Shown in pieces: positions 54,001-62,766 of a DNA stretch of 64,000 nt (its first letter is position 1; each line of letters begins with the position of its first letter). Below the pieces are notes generated by a model that saw only the letters and a program-made list of their open reading frames with translations, ran no database searches and was not told where the DNA came from. The position numbers and the translations under genes were made by a program. Source of the stretch: Vibrio navarrensis (GTDB taxonomy: Bacteria; Pseudomonadota; Gammaproteobacteria; Enterobacterales; Vibrionaceae); NCBI RefSeq assembly GCF_015767675.1, contig NZ_CP065217.1, positions 930,001 to 994,000 on the forward strand, written 5' to 3'.

Positions 54001-54040
54001 ATTTCTCGCGTTACTTGGGCGCAGACGCTCGCGCACCTAA
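51023..54040 (+). CDS. Secreted M6-family metalloprotease with GlyGly-CTERM
   Basis: This 1005-residue exported protease has a signal peptide MKKWLSTLACSAATMALSASALA and an M6 (immune inhibitor A-like) catalytic domain. The zinc motif is VHELGHLMLGLPDLYS (HEXXH...). Downstream are Ig/cadherin-like domains (GSVALDVMTNDNMDAGY, DADGDELQYQW and the AKQDAISLSAGSS region, about 690-960). The C-terminus is a GlyGly-CTERM tail: SSSSGSSGGSLAVLPLLFLA then RRR, a sorting signal cut by rhombosortase for surface display or type II secretion in vibrios. Not obviously part of the APE locus. Related by plan to V. cholerae PrtV, but with a GlyGly-CTERM. Confidence 0.93.
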   Translation: MKKWLSTLACSAATMALSASALAMVPPAPIWHEIVLPDGSSTQIRLQGSAHFSWFEDEQGNALIQQGDNWYFAEIQSDSTGAQLISTGELLLAGALAPTRSQLRPPLNLPDALNTDSANQVLRSRSFTPNKRLARSAFSAPAQPFEQPLLVVQVSFSNVNMVHDFTERVFGEAGQSVVDYYAKNSAGQYQVVPAKESFGTANDGVIDITLDQFHPSCHDSAWCTNRLNSIFQESYQKLDQYVDFAQYDVNADGTIDPTELSVMFVFAGGDRSTGVVNRPSIWPHMYYHNDAPVDGKTISAYCLFGDYQVDHQATLGVIVHELGHLMLGLPDLYSYKHDGSVGQWGVMGAGSWAMTPDDQYAGDTPVNMSAWSKHASGFVAPQVLSQSQAAVQVANAEAGLIYLDPYLKEFGPRLYVENRRSVDYDRALQAEGMLVTSVNVNNAFNETGPMQVQIMQADGLGELERGGRADSADIYPGLYGNTQISDNSQPNLTSVAGFETGVSLTGIVSGEHAARFDFVKPQDGEKFAWLTSLRRSYVQAEAGKDALAFEVNLPKATQIDGVQLYYQVVNSSLPVRYTVSRYPQNGANFANLLLDSSQQERLAEGVVSRSGRVMFSTPAKLAVGTHTLVVELQNAVLEQNYLFSDLQNMEPTDEKKAWLGSRLEKESNGLSKLLGYQTVAFAALFDVDLASLVQPMADKVEVDKNGSVALDVMTNDNMDAGYVFQAELVSPPTNGTVTNWVYTPKTNFVGQDQLTYRLRSTAGNLVSSVVTVEIDVTGSNAAPQAKASVAEVALVAGARITLLGDASTDADGDELQYQWRQIFGPQVNLNNASSSTAEFVVPKEVIMGNTLAFALTVTDPSGLSDSATIQLEVANSAPMAKQDAISLSAGSSVDIMALSNDYDQDNHVLTLISVSTPEFGSASVANNQIHYQAPNSVAQETVVTLEYQIQDAEGAIASGTVLVTVTPEINATSFTASSSSGSSGGSLAVLPLLFLALLGRRRSRT

Positions 54041-54047
54041 CTCAGCT

Positions 54048-54071
54048 AAAACGCGCCTTCGGGCGCGTTTT
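54048..54071 (+). terminator. Terminator of the metalloprotease gene
   Basis: AAAACGCGCC (54048-54057) pairs with GGCGCGTTTT (54062-54071) around a stable TTCG loop, 8 bases after the stop. Confidence 0.92.
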
Positions 54072-54189
54072 CACTTTAGGCTCCACCGACAGAGCCATAT
54101 GGCACAAGCAATTTCCCTGCTGCCAATCGGTGTTTGTCACCTTCACTCTGTGCTAGTTTGGAGAGGATTTCTCTTTTTTGGAGCCCTTT

Positions 54190-55659
54190 ATGTCTGCTTG
54201 GCCATCGGTCACATTCTCACAGCGTTTTTCTTCGCTTCCTCGCGCCTTTTATACTGCGGTTAAGCCGCAGCCGCTGCAAAATAGCCACTGGGTGGTGTGG
54301 AACGCACCTTTAGCCGCCCGTTTTGCTTTGCCGGAGGTTGCGGATGAAACCTTGCGCTGCGCTTTTGCGGCTGAGCAAGTGCCGGATTGTTTCTCGCCGC
54401 TGGCAATGAAATACGCCGGGCACCAGTTTGGTGTCTATAACCCCGATTTGGGCGACGGTCGCGGCCTGCTGCTGGCCGAAATGCAGGACAAACAGGGCAA
54501 CTGGTTTGACGTGCATCTCAAAGGGGCGGGGCAGACGCCGTACTCGCGCATGGGCGATGGCCGTGCTGTGCTGCGCTCAACCATTCGTGAATATCTGTGC
54601 AGTGAAGCCATGGCGGGGTTAGGCATTGCCACTACGCGCGCGCTGGGGATGTTGAGTAGCGATACCCCAGTTTATCGCGAGCAGACCGAGCGCGGCGCGC
54701 TGCTGATCCGTTTAGCCACCACTCACATCCGTTTTGGTCATTTTGAGCACTTTTTCTATACCAATCAGTTGGCTGAGCACAAACTGCTGGCTGACAAAGT
54801 CATCGAATGGTATCTGCCGCAATGCCAACAAGCGGCTAAGCCTTATTTGGCGATGTTTGAGCAGATTGTCGCGCGCACTGCACTGATGATTGCGCAGTGG
54901 CAAGCGGTCGGTTTTGCTCATGGGGTGATGAATACCGACAACATGTCGATTTTGGGCGAAACGTTTGATTACGGCCCGTTTGGGTTTCTTGATGACTACG
55001 AGCCGGGCTACATCTGTAACCACTCCGATTATCAAGGTCGCTATGCTTTTGATCAGCAGCCCAGAGTCGCCTTGTGGAATCTCTCTGCCCTGGCCCACGC
55101 GCTTTCGCCATTGATCGAACGTGCCGACTTGCAAGCCGCGTTGGCGCAGTTTGACGTTTTATTGGGTCAGCACTTTAGCCGCTTGATGCGCAGCAAATTG
55201 GGTTTGAACGCGCGACTTACCGGAGATAGTGAGTTGTTTGACCGACTATTCGCCCTGCTGACGGAAAACCGCACCGATTACACCCGTTTTATGCGCACGC
55301 TGTCGGAGTTGGATCGCCATGGCAAACAAGCGGTGATCGATCTCTTTATTGACCGAGAGTCGGTAACGCGCTGGTTGGATGATTATCTGGCGCGCTGCCA
55401 ACAAGAAGTGCAAGCAGACGGTTCGCCGCTGTCAGAAAGTATGCGCTGCGCGGCCATGCGTCTGGTGAATCCTAAATACATTTTGCGTAATTATCTGGCC
55501 CAGCAAGCGATAGAAAAAGCGCAGCAAGGTGATTTTAGCCAAGTGCAACAACTGGCAGAGCTACTTCGCCGTCCTTACGATGACGCACCGCAATTTGAGC
55601 ACTACGCGCGTCTTCCGCCTGAGTGGGGTAAGAAAATGGTCATCAGCTGCTCTTCCTAA
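54190..55659 (+). CDS. selO: SelO pseudokinase protein AMPylase
   Basis: This 489-residue protein matches E. coli SelO (YdiU), a kinase-fold enzyme that transfers AMP to Ser/Thr/Tyr of target proteins under oxidative stress. [35 protein letters not shown] and [16 protein letters not shown] (catalytic-loop-like) are family signatures. The C-terminal CSS keeps Cys where eukaryotic SelO has selenocysteine. The start is placed at the ATG at 54190 because GGAG lies 8 bases upstream; a TTG at 54178 is less likely. Confidence 0.95.
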   Translation: MSAWPSVTFSQRFSSLPRAFYTAVKPQPLQNSHWVVWNAPLAARFALPEVADETLRCAFAAEQVPDCFSPLAMKYAGHQFGVYNPDLGDGRGLLLAEMQDKQGNWFDVHLKGAGQTPYSRMGDGRAVLRSTIREYLCSEAMAGLGIATTRALGMLSSDTPVYREQTERGALLIRLATTHIRFGHFEHFFYTNQLAEHKLLADKVIEWYLPQCQQAAKPYLAMFEQIVARTALMIAQWQAVGFAHGVMNTDNMSILGETFDYGPFGFLDDYEPGYICNHSDYQGRYAFDQQPRVALWNLSALAHALSPLIERADLQAALAQFDVLLGQHFSRLMRSKLGLNARLTGDSELFDRLFALLTENRTDYTRFMRTLSELDRHGKQAVIDLFIDRESVTRWLDDYLARCQQEVQADGSPLSESMRCAAMRLVNPKYILRNYLAQQAIEKAQQGDFSQVQQLAELLRRPYDDAPQFEHYARLPPEWGKKMVISCSS

Positions 55660-55735
55660 CTGTGATCCAAACGCGGATTTGCCTCAAATTTCACTAAACT
55701 ATCTCTCATTATTGATTGGCGAAATCGATAGACTA

Positions 55736-55751
55736 TGTAAATGAATTGTAA
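55736..55751. promoter_or_regulatory. Direct repeat upstream of the response regulator
   Basis: TGTAA at 55736-55740 and again at 55747-55751, 11 bases start to start, is the spacing typical of OmpR-family response regulator half-sites. It lies just before the regulator start, suggesting self-control. Weak support. Confidence 0.35.
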
Positions 55752-55767
55752 TGATAGGTAGAGGCGA

Positions 55768-56496
55768 ATGCAGGAAGTAAGCCGAATTTTGGTGGTTGAC
55801 GACGACGAAGAGATCCGTGAGCTGTTGGATGAGTATCTGACGCGCAGCGGATATCAGGTAAGAACCGTCGCCGATGGTGTACAGCTCAAAGCACATCTTA
55901 GCCAAGAGGGCTTTCCGGATTTGATCCTGCTCGACATCATGCTGCCCGGCGAGGATGGTTTTAGCTTGTGCCAGTACATTCGCCGTGAATCGAGCGTGCC
56001 GATCATTATGCTTACTGCTGTCTCGGAAGAGACCGATCAGATCATTGGCTTAGAAATTGGCGCTGATGACTACATCGCGAAACCGTTTAATCCGCGCCAC
56101 CTGATCGCCCGCATCAAAGCGGTGTTGCGCCGTGTGCAAGTTCGACAAGAAAAGGGCAGTGATACGCTGCCAAAGCAAATTCTGTTCGGTGATTGGAGCC
56201 TAGACACTCTGGCCCATCGCCTTACCCATCAGGAAACGCAAACGCAACACGAACTCTCTGGCAGTGATTTTGCTTTGCTGATGCTGTTTCTGACTCGGCC
56301 AAATGAGGTGCTGGATCGCGACACCATCTCCTATGCAACTCGAGGGCGAGAATCACTGCCATTCGAGCGCGGTATCGATGTGCAGTTGAGCCGTTTGCGC
56401 CAGCGTTTGGGCGACAGTGCGCGCTATCCGCACTACATCAAAACCATGCGCGGCAACGGTTACATTCTCTCTGTCCCTGTCAGTTATGAACATTAA
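55768..56496 (+). CDS. OmpR-family response regulator
   Basis: This 242-residue response regulator has a receiver domain with acidic pair VVDDDEEIREL, phospho-accepting Asp in LILLDIMLPGEDG and Lys in AKPF. The C-terminal winged-helix DNA-binding domain has SDFALLMLFL and ERGIDVQLSRLRQRLGD. It lies 9 bases before its kinase gene, and upstream of a sugar ABC transporter; this layout resembles GltR-GtrS and the gts glucose genes of Pseudomonas. That parallel is context only. Confidence 0.93.
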   Translation: MQEVSRILVVDDDEEIRELLDEYLTRSGYQVRTVADGVQLKAHLSQEGFPDLILLDIMLPGEDGFSLCQYIRRESSVPIIMLTAVSEETDQIIGLEIGADDYIAKPFNPRHLIARIKAVLRRVQVRQEKGSDTLPKQILFGDWSLDTLAHRLTHQETQTQHELSGSDFALLMLFLTRPNEVLDRDTISYATRGRESLPFERGIDVQLSRLRQRLGDSARYPHYIKTMRGNGYILSVPVSYEH

Positions 56497-56505
56497 GCGA
56501 GATGA

Positions 56506-57945
56506 GTGATGCTGAGATTTAGGCCCCATTCATTGGTTGCGCGAACCTTGATGTTGACGCTACTGGCGGTGGTGATTGCCCAAGGCATCGCCACCGCGAT
56601 TTGGTATAGCCAGTCGAAACAGAAAGAACTTGAAGGGATTCGCTCGACGTCAGCCAGCATGGCGAGCATGTTTGCTTCGACTGTGACCTTTTTCCAATCT
56701 TTACCGGTCAACTACCGCCATATTGTTTTGGATCAGATCCGCAATATGGGCGGGACGCGCTTTTTCGTCTCCTTTAACCGAGAAAAATTACAGGTCGAGC
56801 CGATTGAAAATACCCGCTTAAAAGAGGCTTCGGTCAGCGCAATCAAAAGTGTGCTGAGGCAAAAGCTCACGCGGGTTGAATCGGTGTCGGTCGATTTTTC
56901 CAGCCCGGAAACACTACGGCTGCTCAAAAACGACATTTATCTGCACGACTTACCCAAATCGTGGGCGCACCACACCTTAACTTTGGCGCCGATTAATCCG
57001 CCTGTGCTGGTGGTGCAAATTGAGCTGAGTAGCCATGAATGGATCTACATCGCTGCGCTTTTGCCTGCCCCGTATCTGACCTTGGATGACGAGCTGCTGG
57101 GGCGAGAGCAGATGCTGTTTCTGTTTTTGTCCACCAGCTTATTGCTGCTGCTCACCTATGCGATGATCCGTCGGCAGGTGAAACCGCTTAAACGTCTGGC
57201 GCGCGCGGCCAATGAGATGAGCATGAATATTGAACAGCCGCCTCTGGTGGAGGAGGGGGCGAGTGAACTGGTCACCGCCACGCGCGCTTTTAATCGTATG
57301 CAGCAACGTATTCGTCGTTACGTGGCGGATCGTGAGCACCTGTTTTCGGCTATTTCCCATGATTTGAAAACGCCGATCACTCGCCTGCGTCTTAGGGCCG
57401 AGCTGTTGGACGATGAGCGTAAACGCAGCAAATTCAATCAAGATTTGGATGAGCTGGAGATGATGGTCAAAGGCGCGCTGCAGTGCGTGCGTGACACGGA
57501 TTTGCATGAAAATAACGACTATATCGATCTCAACGTTATGCTGGAGCAGATCATCGAAAGTTACAATCAGCATCAGGTTCGAGTCCACTTTACCCCGCAT
57601 CCGATGGAGCCCTTGGTCGCGAAACCGTTGGCCATTAAGCGAGTACTGACCAACTTGCTGGACAATGCGCTCAAGTATGCAGGCAGCGCCGAAGTGCAGT
57701 TAGAGGAAAACGATAACTGGGTGAAAGTGACCATCACCGACTCAGGCCCGGGCATTCCCAACCATAAACTGGAAGCGGTGTTTGAGCCCTACTATCGCTT
57801 AGCGCGTGATACTGATGGCCACGGTTTGGGGCTGGGTATCTGCCGCAATATTTTGCACGGGCACGGCGGAGATCTCACTCTGAGCAATTTGCCAAAGGGC
57901 GGCTTGAAAGTGGAAGTGCTTATTCCATCAGGGCTTGAAGTGTAA
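56506..57945 (+). CDS. Sensor histidine kinase
   Basis: This 479-residue inner-membrane kinase has an N-terminal transmembrane helix (LMLTLLAVVIAQGIATAIW), a periplasmic sensor region (about 40-200), and a second helix (MLFLFLSTSLLLLLTYAMI). HAMP, the phospho-accepting His in AISHDLKTPITRLRLRAE and an ATPase domain with N-box NLLDNALKYAG and DSGPGIP follow. Partner of the upstream regulator. The ligand is unknown; the adjacent sugar transporter suggests a carbohydrate or its binding protein. Confidence 0.93.
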   Translation: MMLRFRPHSLVARTLMLTLLAVVIAQGIATAIWYSQSKQKELEGIRSTSASMASMFASTVTFFQSLPVNYRHIVLDQIRNMGGTRFFVSFNREKLQVEPIENTRLKEASVSAIKSVLRQKLTRVESVSVDFSSPETLRLLKNDIYLHDLPKSWAHHTLTLAPINPPVLVVQIELSSHEWIYIAALLPAPYLTLDDELLGREQMLFLFLSTSLLLLLTYAMIRRQVKPLKRLARAANEMSMNIEQPPLVEEGASELVTATRAFNRMQQRIRRYVADREHLFSAISHDLKTPITRLRLRAELLDDERKRSKFNQDLDELEMMVKGALQCVRDTDLHENNDYIDLNVMLEQIIESYNQHQVRVHFTPHPMEPLVAKPLAIKRVLTNLLDNALKYAGSAEVQLEENDNWVKVTITDSGPGIPNHKLEAVFEPYYRLARDTDGHGLGLGICRNILHGHGGDLTLSNLPKGGLKVEVLIPSGLEV

Positions 57946-57965
57946 TGTAACTCAATTGTTACATT
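57944..57965. promoter_or_regulatory. Inverted repeat upstream of the sugar ABC operon
   Basis: AATGTAAC (57944-57951) and GTTACATT (57958-57965) form a perfect 8-bp inverted repeat with a 6-base centre. It starts at the kinase stop codon and lies 100 bases before the substrate-binding gene. No T-run follows, so an operator is more likely than a terminator. Confidence 0.5.
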
Positions 57966-58064
57966 GTGGTTACTGTTTGTTGCAATCCATACGGTTTATT
58001 ACGGATAGACTGCTCAATATCAGACCAAGCCTGGTTTGACTAAGCCGATACATGGAAGATAACA

Positions 58065-59312
58065 ATGAAAATGACCAAAACCCTACTTACCCTCTCTCTT
58101 CTTTCTGCGACTTCATTGGTTCAGGCTGGTGAAGTGGAAGTACTTCACTGGTGGACTGCTGGAGGCGAAGCCAAATCTGCCGCTGTGCTGAAACAGATGC
58201 TGGAGCAGCAAGGCCACACTTGGAAAGATTTCGCCGTTGCTGGCGGCGGCGGCGAGTCTGCGATGACCGTCCTCAAAACCCGTGCCGTTTCTGGCAATCC
58301 GCCTTCTGCGGCGCAAATCAAAGGCCACGATATCCAAGAATGGGGTGGGCTCGGCTTTTTGACATCGCTAGACGCGACGGCGAAAAAAGAGAATTGGGAT
58401 GGCATTCTTCCTGCCGTGGTCACCAAAGTGATGAAATTTGATGGTGAATATGTGGTAGTTCCTGTCAACGTGCACCGCGTCAACTGGCTGTGGGCCAACC
58501 CAGAAGTGCTGAAAAAGTCGGGCGTTGCGCTACCCACCACCTTAGATGAATTTTTTGCCGCCGCCGACAAAATCAAAGCTGCGGGCTTTATTCCACTGGC
58601 ACATGGTGGTCAACCTTGGCAAGACGCAACGGTATTTGAAGCGGTAGCACTCGATGTCCTTGGCAGTGCCGACTACAACAAAGCGTTTGTCGATCTCGAT
58701 ATGAATGTGCTCTCGGGCGACAAAATGGTCGAAGTGTTTACTAAATTTAAGAAAATGCGCAGTTACATTGATGACAACGCGCCGGGACGTGACTGGAACG
58801 TGGCCACGTCGATGGTGATCAATGGCGAAGCAGCAATGCAGATCATGGGCGACTGGGCAAAAGGAGAGTTTTCTGCGGCGGGCAAAGTCGCGGGCAAAGA
58901 TTACATCTGCGCGCCAGCGCCGGGCACAGCGGGGCAGTTTACCTTCAACATCGACAGTTTTGCTTTCTTTGAGCTGAGCAATAAAGCCAACCAAAAAGCG
59001 CAGCAAGACTTGGCAAAAACCATTTTGACCAAAGAATTCCAAGAAGTCTTTAACCTCAACAAAGGCTCCATTCCAGTGCGTCTGGACATGGATATGTCTA
59101 AGTTCGACCAGTGCGCGCTGGACTCTATGGCGACCTTCAAAGCCAGTGCTAAGTCGGGCGATCTTGTGCCGAGTATGGCGCACGGTCTTGCCACCACCAG
59201 CTACGCGCAAGGTGCCATCTATGACGTGGTGACCAACTTTTTCAACGACAGCAAGGCCGATCCGAAAGAAGCGGCGAAAAAGCTGGCGAAAGCGGTGAAA
59301 GCGGCCATCTAA
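58065..59312 (+). CDS. Sugar ABC transporter substrate-binding protein
   Basis: This 415-residue periplasmic receptor has a signal peptide ([15 protein letters not shown]) and the fold of family 1 carbohydrate-binding proteins; [17 protein letters not shown] is the typical N-terminal strand. It resembles the Pseudomonas glucose-binding GtsA branch ([28 protein letters not shown]), so glucose or a similar hexose is a fair guess. It is first in a four-gene transporter operon downstream of the two-component genes. A hairpin after the stop may keep its mRNA level above that of the permeases. Confidence 0.9.
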   Translation: MKMTKTLLTLSLLSATSLVQAGEVEVLHWWTAGGEAKSAAVLKQMLEQQGHTWKDFAVAGGGGESAMTVLKTRAVSGNPPSAAQIKGHDIQEWGGLGFLTSLDATAKKENWDGILPAVVTKVMKFDGEYVVVPVNVHRVNWLWANPEVLKKSGVALPTTLDEFFAAADKIKAAGFIPLAHGGQPWQDATVFEAVALDVLGSADYNKAFVDLDMNVLSGDKMVEVFTKFKKMRSYIDDNAPGRDWNVATSMVINGEAAMQIMGDWAKGEFSAAGKVAGKDYICAPAPGTAGQFTFNIDSFAFFELSNKANQKAQQDLAKTILTKEFQEVFNLNKGSIPVRLDMDMSKFDQCALDSMATFKASAKSGDLVPSMAHGLATTSYAQGAIYDVVTNFFNDSKADPKEAAKKLAKAVKAAI

Positions 59313-59323
59313 CTCTTGGGGCG

Positions 59324-59350
59324 GGCAGGCTTGTGGGGAGCCTGTCTGCC
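59324..59350 (+). other. Intercistronic hairpin after the binding-protein gene
   Basis: The arms CAGGCT (59326-59331) and AGCCTG (59339-59344), extended by GGCAG / CTGCC, form a stem 12 bases after the stop. No T-run. Such 3' structures commonly stabilise the binding-protein segment of the message. Confidence 0.55.
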
Positions 59351-59423
59351 TATTTTCGCCACTCAATACTATGGACAACGGGCGACGTTGGCCACGACTG
59401 AGTGTTTGCTACAAGGAATCGTT

Positions 59424-60347
59424 ATGGAGCATGTTTTGCACGGGTCATCTGCCAAAAACGCACCGAAACCGGGTTTTGCCGACCGCTTGCAACATTGGCT
59501 GCCAAAAATTGTTTTGGCACCAACGATGCTGGTCACTGTGGTGTGTATTTATGGATTTATTTTCTGGACAGCAGCGCTGTCTATGACCAACTCGCGCTTT
59601 TTGCCGAGTTTCAATTTTGCGGGTTTCGATCAGTACGCCAAACTGATGGACAACGACCGCTGGTTAACTTCGATCACCAATCTGGGGGTGTTTGGGCTGC
59701 TATTTATGCTGGTTGCCATCGTTTTGGGCGTTGGGCTAGCGATTCTTCTGGACCAAAATATTCGCCAAGAAGGGGCGATTCGCACCATCTATCTCTACCC
59801 GATGGCGCTGTCGTTTATCGTCACGGGCACGGCGTGGAAGTGGATTCTAAACCCCGGCCTCGGGATTGAAAAACTGATGCATGATTGGGGCTTTACTGGT
59901 TTTGAGTTTGACTGGTTGGTGGACTCCGATATGGCTGTCTATACCTTGGTGATTGCCGCGGTCTGGCAATCGTCTGGCTTTGTCATGGCGATGTTTTTAG
60001 CTGGACTGCGCGGGATTGATTCTTCGATTGTCAAAGCGGCGCAGATTGATGGCGCGAGTCTGCCGACCATCTATTGGAAGATCATTTTGCCTTGTTTACG
60101 TCCGGTGTTTTTCAGCGCGGTGATTATCACATCGCACATTGCGATTAAGAGTTTCGATTTGGTCACTGCCATGACCGCAGGTGGACCGGGTTATTCCTCT
60201 GATTTGCCTGCGCTGTTTATGTACGCGCACTCCTTTACCCGCGGGCAGATTGGCCTTGGCGCAGCCAGTGCCATGATGATGCTGGCTGGCATTCTTGCCA
60301 TTTTGGTGCCGTATCTTTATTCCGAACTTAGGGAGAAGCGTTCATGA
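59424..60347 (+). CDS. Sugar ABC transporter permease (MalF/UgpA type)
   Basis: This 307-residue inner-membrane permease has six transmembrane segments and the EAA loop AAQIDGASLPTIYWKIILPCLRP near residue 210 (quoted in parts AAQIDGASLP and TIYWKIILPCLRP). The start at 59424 (MEHVLHGSS) has AAGGA 10 bases upstream; an open frame reaches back to 59316 but spans the hairpin. It overlaps the next permease by ATGA. Confidence 0.92.
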   Translation: MEHVLHGSSAKNAPKPGFADRLQHWLPKIVLAPTMLVTVVCIYGFIFWTAALSMTNSRFLPSFNFAGFDQYAKLMDNDRWLTSITNLGVFGLLFMLVAIVLGVGLAILLDQNIRQEGAIRTIYLYPMALSFIVTGTAWKWILNPGLGIEKLMHDWGFTGFEFDWLVDSDMAVYTLVIAAVWQSSGFVMAMFLAGLRGIDSSIVKAAQIDGASLPTIYWKIILPCLRPVFFSAVIITSHIAIKSFDLVTAMTAGGPGYSSDLPALFMYAHSFTRGQIGLGAASAMMMLAGILAILVPYLYSELREKRS

Positions 60348-61201
60348 ACAGTCAAATGAACTTGGCCCGCCTGACGATTTACGCTGCCTTGGTTTTCTTC
60401 TGCTTGGTGTATCTGATGCCGCTGTTTGTCATGGTGATCACCTCATTTAAAACCTTACCCGATATCAAAGCAGGCAACTTGATGTCTTTGCCGCAAGAGT
60501 GGGTGATGGATGCGTGGTACAAAGCGTGGAACAGCGCCTGTACCGGGGTGAAATGTGAAGGGGTGAAAGGCTATTTTTGGAACTCCTTTCAGATGGTCAT
60601 TCCGGCGGTGGCGATATCCACTTTGCTTGGCGCGTTCAACGGCTATGTGGTAACCAAATGGCAATTTCGCGGCTCCAACCTGTTCTTCAGTTTGCTGCTG
60701 TTTGGCTGTTTTATTCCCTTTCAGGTGATTTTGTTACCGATGGCGGCTGTGCTGGGCAAACTGGGTTTAGCCAACACCACCACAGGCTTGGTGTTGGTTC
60801 ACGTTATCTATGGTATGGCGTTTACTACGCTGTTTTTCCGCAATTTTTACATTGGCGTACCGGATGAGTTGATCAAAGCCGCTAAGCTCGATGGCGCTGG
60901 CTTTTTCGCCATTTTCTTTAAGATTTTGCTGCCGATTTCTACCCCCATCATCATGGTGACGGTGATTTGGCAATTTACCGCCATCTGGAACGATTTCCTG
61001 TTTGGCGTGGTTTATTCCGGCTCAGAGACGCAGCCGATCACCGTGGCGCTGAACAACTTGGTTAACACCAGTACCGGGGTCAAAGAGTACAACGTTGATA
61101 TGGCGGCGGCGATCATCGCGGCGCTGCCGACGCTGCTGGTGTATGTATTAGCAGGCAAATATTTTGTGCGTGGTTTAACGGCAGGATCAGTAAAAGGATA
61201 A
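60344..61201 (+). CDS. Sugar ABC transporter permease (MalG/UgpE type)
   Basis: This 285-residue partner permease has six transmembrane helices and the EAA motif AAKLDGAGFFAIFFKILLP. Forms a heterodimer with the upstream permease. Starts by a 4-base overlap and ends 5 bases before the ATPase gene. Confidence 0.92.
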   Translation: MNSQMNLARLTIYAALVFFCLVYLMPLFVMVITSFKTLPDIKAGNLMSLPQEWVMDAWYKAWNSACTGVKCEGVKGYFWNSFQMVIPAVAISTLLGAFNGYVVTKWQFRGSNLFFSLLLFGCFIPFQVILLPMAAVLGKLGLANTTTGLVLVHVIYGMAFTTLFFRNFYIGVPDELIKAAKLDGAGFFAIFFKILLPISTPIIMVTVIWQFTAIWNDFLFGVVYSGSETQPITVALNNLVNTSTGVKEYNVDMAAAIIAALPTLLVYVLAGKYFVRGLTAGSVKG

Positions 61202-61206
61202 GTAAC

Positions 61207-62319
61207 ATGGCAACTCTAGAACTCAAACAGATCCGCAAAACCTACGCGAAAGCGGACATTGAAACCCTCAAGGGAATCGATATCAGTATCGACTCTGGCG
61301 AGTTTTTGATCCTCGTTGGTCCATCTGGCTGCGGAAAATCAACCTTGATGAACACCATTGCTGGGCTTGAGAACATCTCCTCAGGGCAAATTGTGATTGA
61401 TGGGGTGAACGTGGCGGAGGTCGAACCGAAAGATCGCGACATCGCGATGGTGTTTCAATCCTATGCGCTCTATCCCAATATGACGGTGCGCGGCAATATC
61501 GAATTTGGCCTTAAGATCCGCAAGATGGCGAAAGCCGAGATCGATGCCGAGGTGCAGCGCGTGGCCGAGATGCTACAAATCGACCACTTGCTGGATCGCA
61601 AGCCGTCCCAGCTTTCTGGCGGTCAACGCCAGCGGGTGGCGATGGGGCGAGCACTGGCACGTCGGCCGAAACTCTACCTATTTGATGAGCCGCTATCGAA
61701 CTTGGATGCCAAATTGCGCGTGGAAATGCGCCATCAAATTAAACGGCTGCATCAGCAGCTCAACACCACCATTGTCTATGTGACGCACGATCAGATAGAA
61801 GCGATGACGCTGGCAGACCGTATCGCGGTGATGAAAGACGGCATTTTACAACAGCTCGGTACACCACAGGAGATCTACAACAAACCGGCCAACATGTTTG
61901 TCGCCGGATTTATGGGCTCGCCTTCGATGAACTTTATTCACACTATGGTGGACTTGGATGAACAAGATCAGCCCGTGATTAAAGTGACGGGCGGCTGTGG
62001 GCAAGAGCATCACATTCGCTTGCCAGTGTCGATGCGTGAGCAAGATGGAAAGCAGGTGGTGATTGGCCTGCGACCTGAACACATCAGTGACAAACCGAGT
62101 GATGATCAATCGGCGTCGACTTGTCTTAATCTTAAACTAGAGGTTTTGGAACCGACGGGGCCAGACACCATCGCGATGATCAAAGTTAACGATCAAGAAG
62201 TGGCCTGCCGTTTATCGCCAGAACTGCAAGCAAAAGTGGGCGACGCCGCGCCGCTCTATTTCGACTTGTCTAAAGCGGTTTACTTCGACGCGCAAAGTCA
62301 GGCGCGCATCGAGTTCTAA
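61207..62319 (+). CDS. Sugar ABC transporter ATPase (MalK/UgpC type)
   Basis: This 370-residue ATPase has Walker A GPSGCGKST, Q-loop FQSYALYPNMTV, signature LSGGQRQR, Walker B LYLFDEP and the switch His in VTHDQ. An OB/TOBE regulatory domain (about 240-370) follows, as in MalK. Energises both permeases. The gene ends the operon; a hairpin at 62327-62359 follows. Confidence 0.95.
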   Translation: MATLELKQIRKTYAKADIETLKGIDISIDSGEFLILVGPSGCGKSTLMNTIAGLENISSGQIVIDGVNVAEVEPKDRDIAMVFQSYALYPNMTVRGNIEFGLKIRKMAKAEIDAEVQRVAEMLQIDHLLDRKPSQLSGGQRQRVAMGRALARRPKLYLFDEPLSNLDAKLRVEMRHQIKRLHQQLNTTIVYVTHDQIEAMTLADRIAVMKDGILQQLGTPQEIYNKPANMFVAGFMGSPSMNFIHTMVDLDEQDQPVIKVTGGCGQEHHIRLPVSMREQDGKQVVIGLRPEHISDKPSDDQSASTCLNLKLEVLEPTGPDTIAMIKVNDQEVACRLSPELQAKVGDAAPLYFDLSKAVYFDAQSQARIEF

Positions 62320-62326
62320 CCCGCTT

Positions 62327-62359
62327 GCGTCGTTTGTGCTTTCTCCGGGCAAACGACGC
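62327..62359 (+). terminator. Probable terminator of the sugar ABC operon
   Basis: Perfect 10-bp inverted repeat GCGTCGTTTG (62327-62336) with CAAACGACGC (62350-62359), 8 bases past the stop. Loop of 13 bases and no strong T-run, so termination may be Rho-assisted. Confidence 0.6.
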
Positions 62360-62479
62360 CTCTATTTGCGTGTCCTCTATCGCGTTCGCAGTTGGCACAG
62401 GCTGCGACCGGCACAATCGGGGGAGAGTGACCAGAGCGCTTGCTGTCTGGTGTGAGGACACGCCCTTCTTCTCCATTCC

Positions 62480-62517
62480 GTTCTCTTTTCACTTACTCGT
62501 TCTCTTCTCACTTACTC
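62480..62517. repeat. Tandem 19-bp repeat
   Basis: Two adjacent 19-base copies, GTTCTCTTTTCACTTACTC (62480-62498) and GTTCTCTTCTCACTTACTC (62499-62517), differ at one base. They lie in the 447-base gap before the TRAP genes. Function unknown; a duplicated regulator site is possible. Confidence 0.85.
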
Positions 62518-62547
62518 ATGCTGTTCCTGATTTAAGCACCCAGTTTC

Positions 62548-62598
62548 AATGGGTCATTTTCCACCCTTTGGCGATTTTTAATGGGTCATTTTCCACCC
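62548..62598. promoter_or_regulatory. Two 19-bp direct repeats, likely enhancer sites of the TRAP operon
   Basis: AATGGGTCATTTTCCACCC occurs identically at 62548-62566 and 62580-62598, 32 bases apart (about three helical turns). Each contains ATGGGT...ACCC(AT), a dyad. They lie about 95-145 bases upstream of the sigma-54 promoter match, the normal distance for an enhancer-binding protein such as DctD. Confidence 0.65.
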
Positions 62599-62693
62599 AT
62601 TTCTTGAATGAATGATCAGCGAAATATTATTCGCTATAAATGATCTTATCTTATCTTATTGATTTTTAATGGTTAAAAAATTGTTAGCAAATG

Positions 62694-62709
62694 TGGCCTA
62701 GTTGTTGCT
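62694..62709 (+). promoter_or_regulatory. Sigma-54 promoter match upstream of dctP
   Basis: TGGCCTAGTTGTTGCT fits TGGCNNNNNNNTTGCW with GG and GC elements at the correct -24/-12 spacing. It lies 58 bases before the dctP start. Confidence 0.7.
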
Positions 62710-62766
62710 CTTAGTGAAACATCAGTCCCCAAAGAAGGGGCTGCTTACTTCAACAAGGAGAACACA

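Noticed and set aside
55645..55659. Selenocysteine codon in selO
   Set aside because: The residue near the C-terminus is an ordinary Cys codon, as in E. coli SelO; no in-frame TGA is read through.
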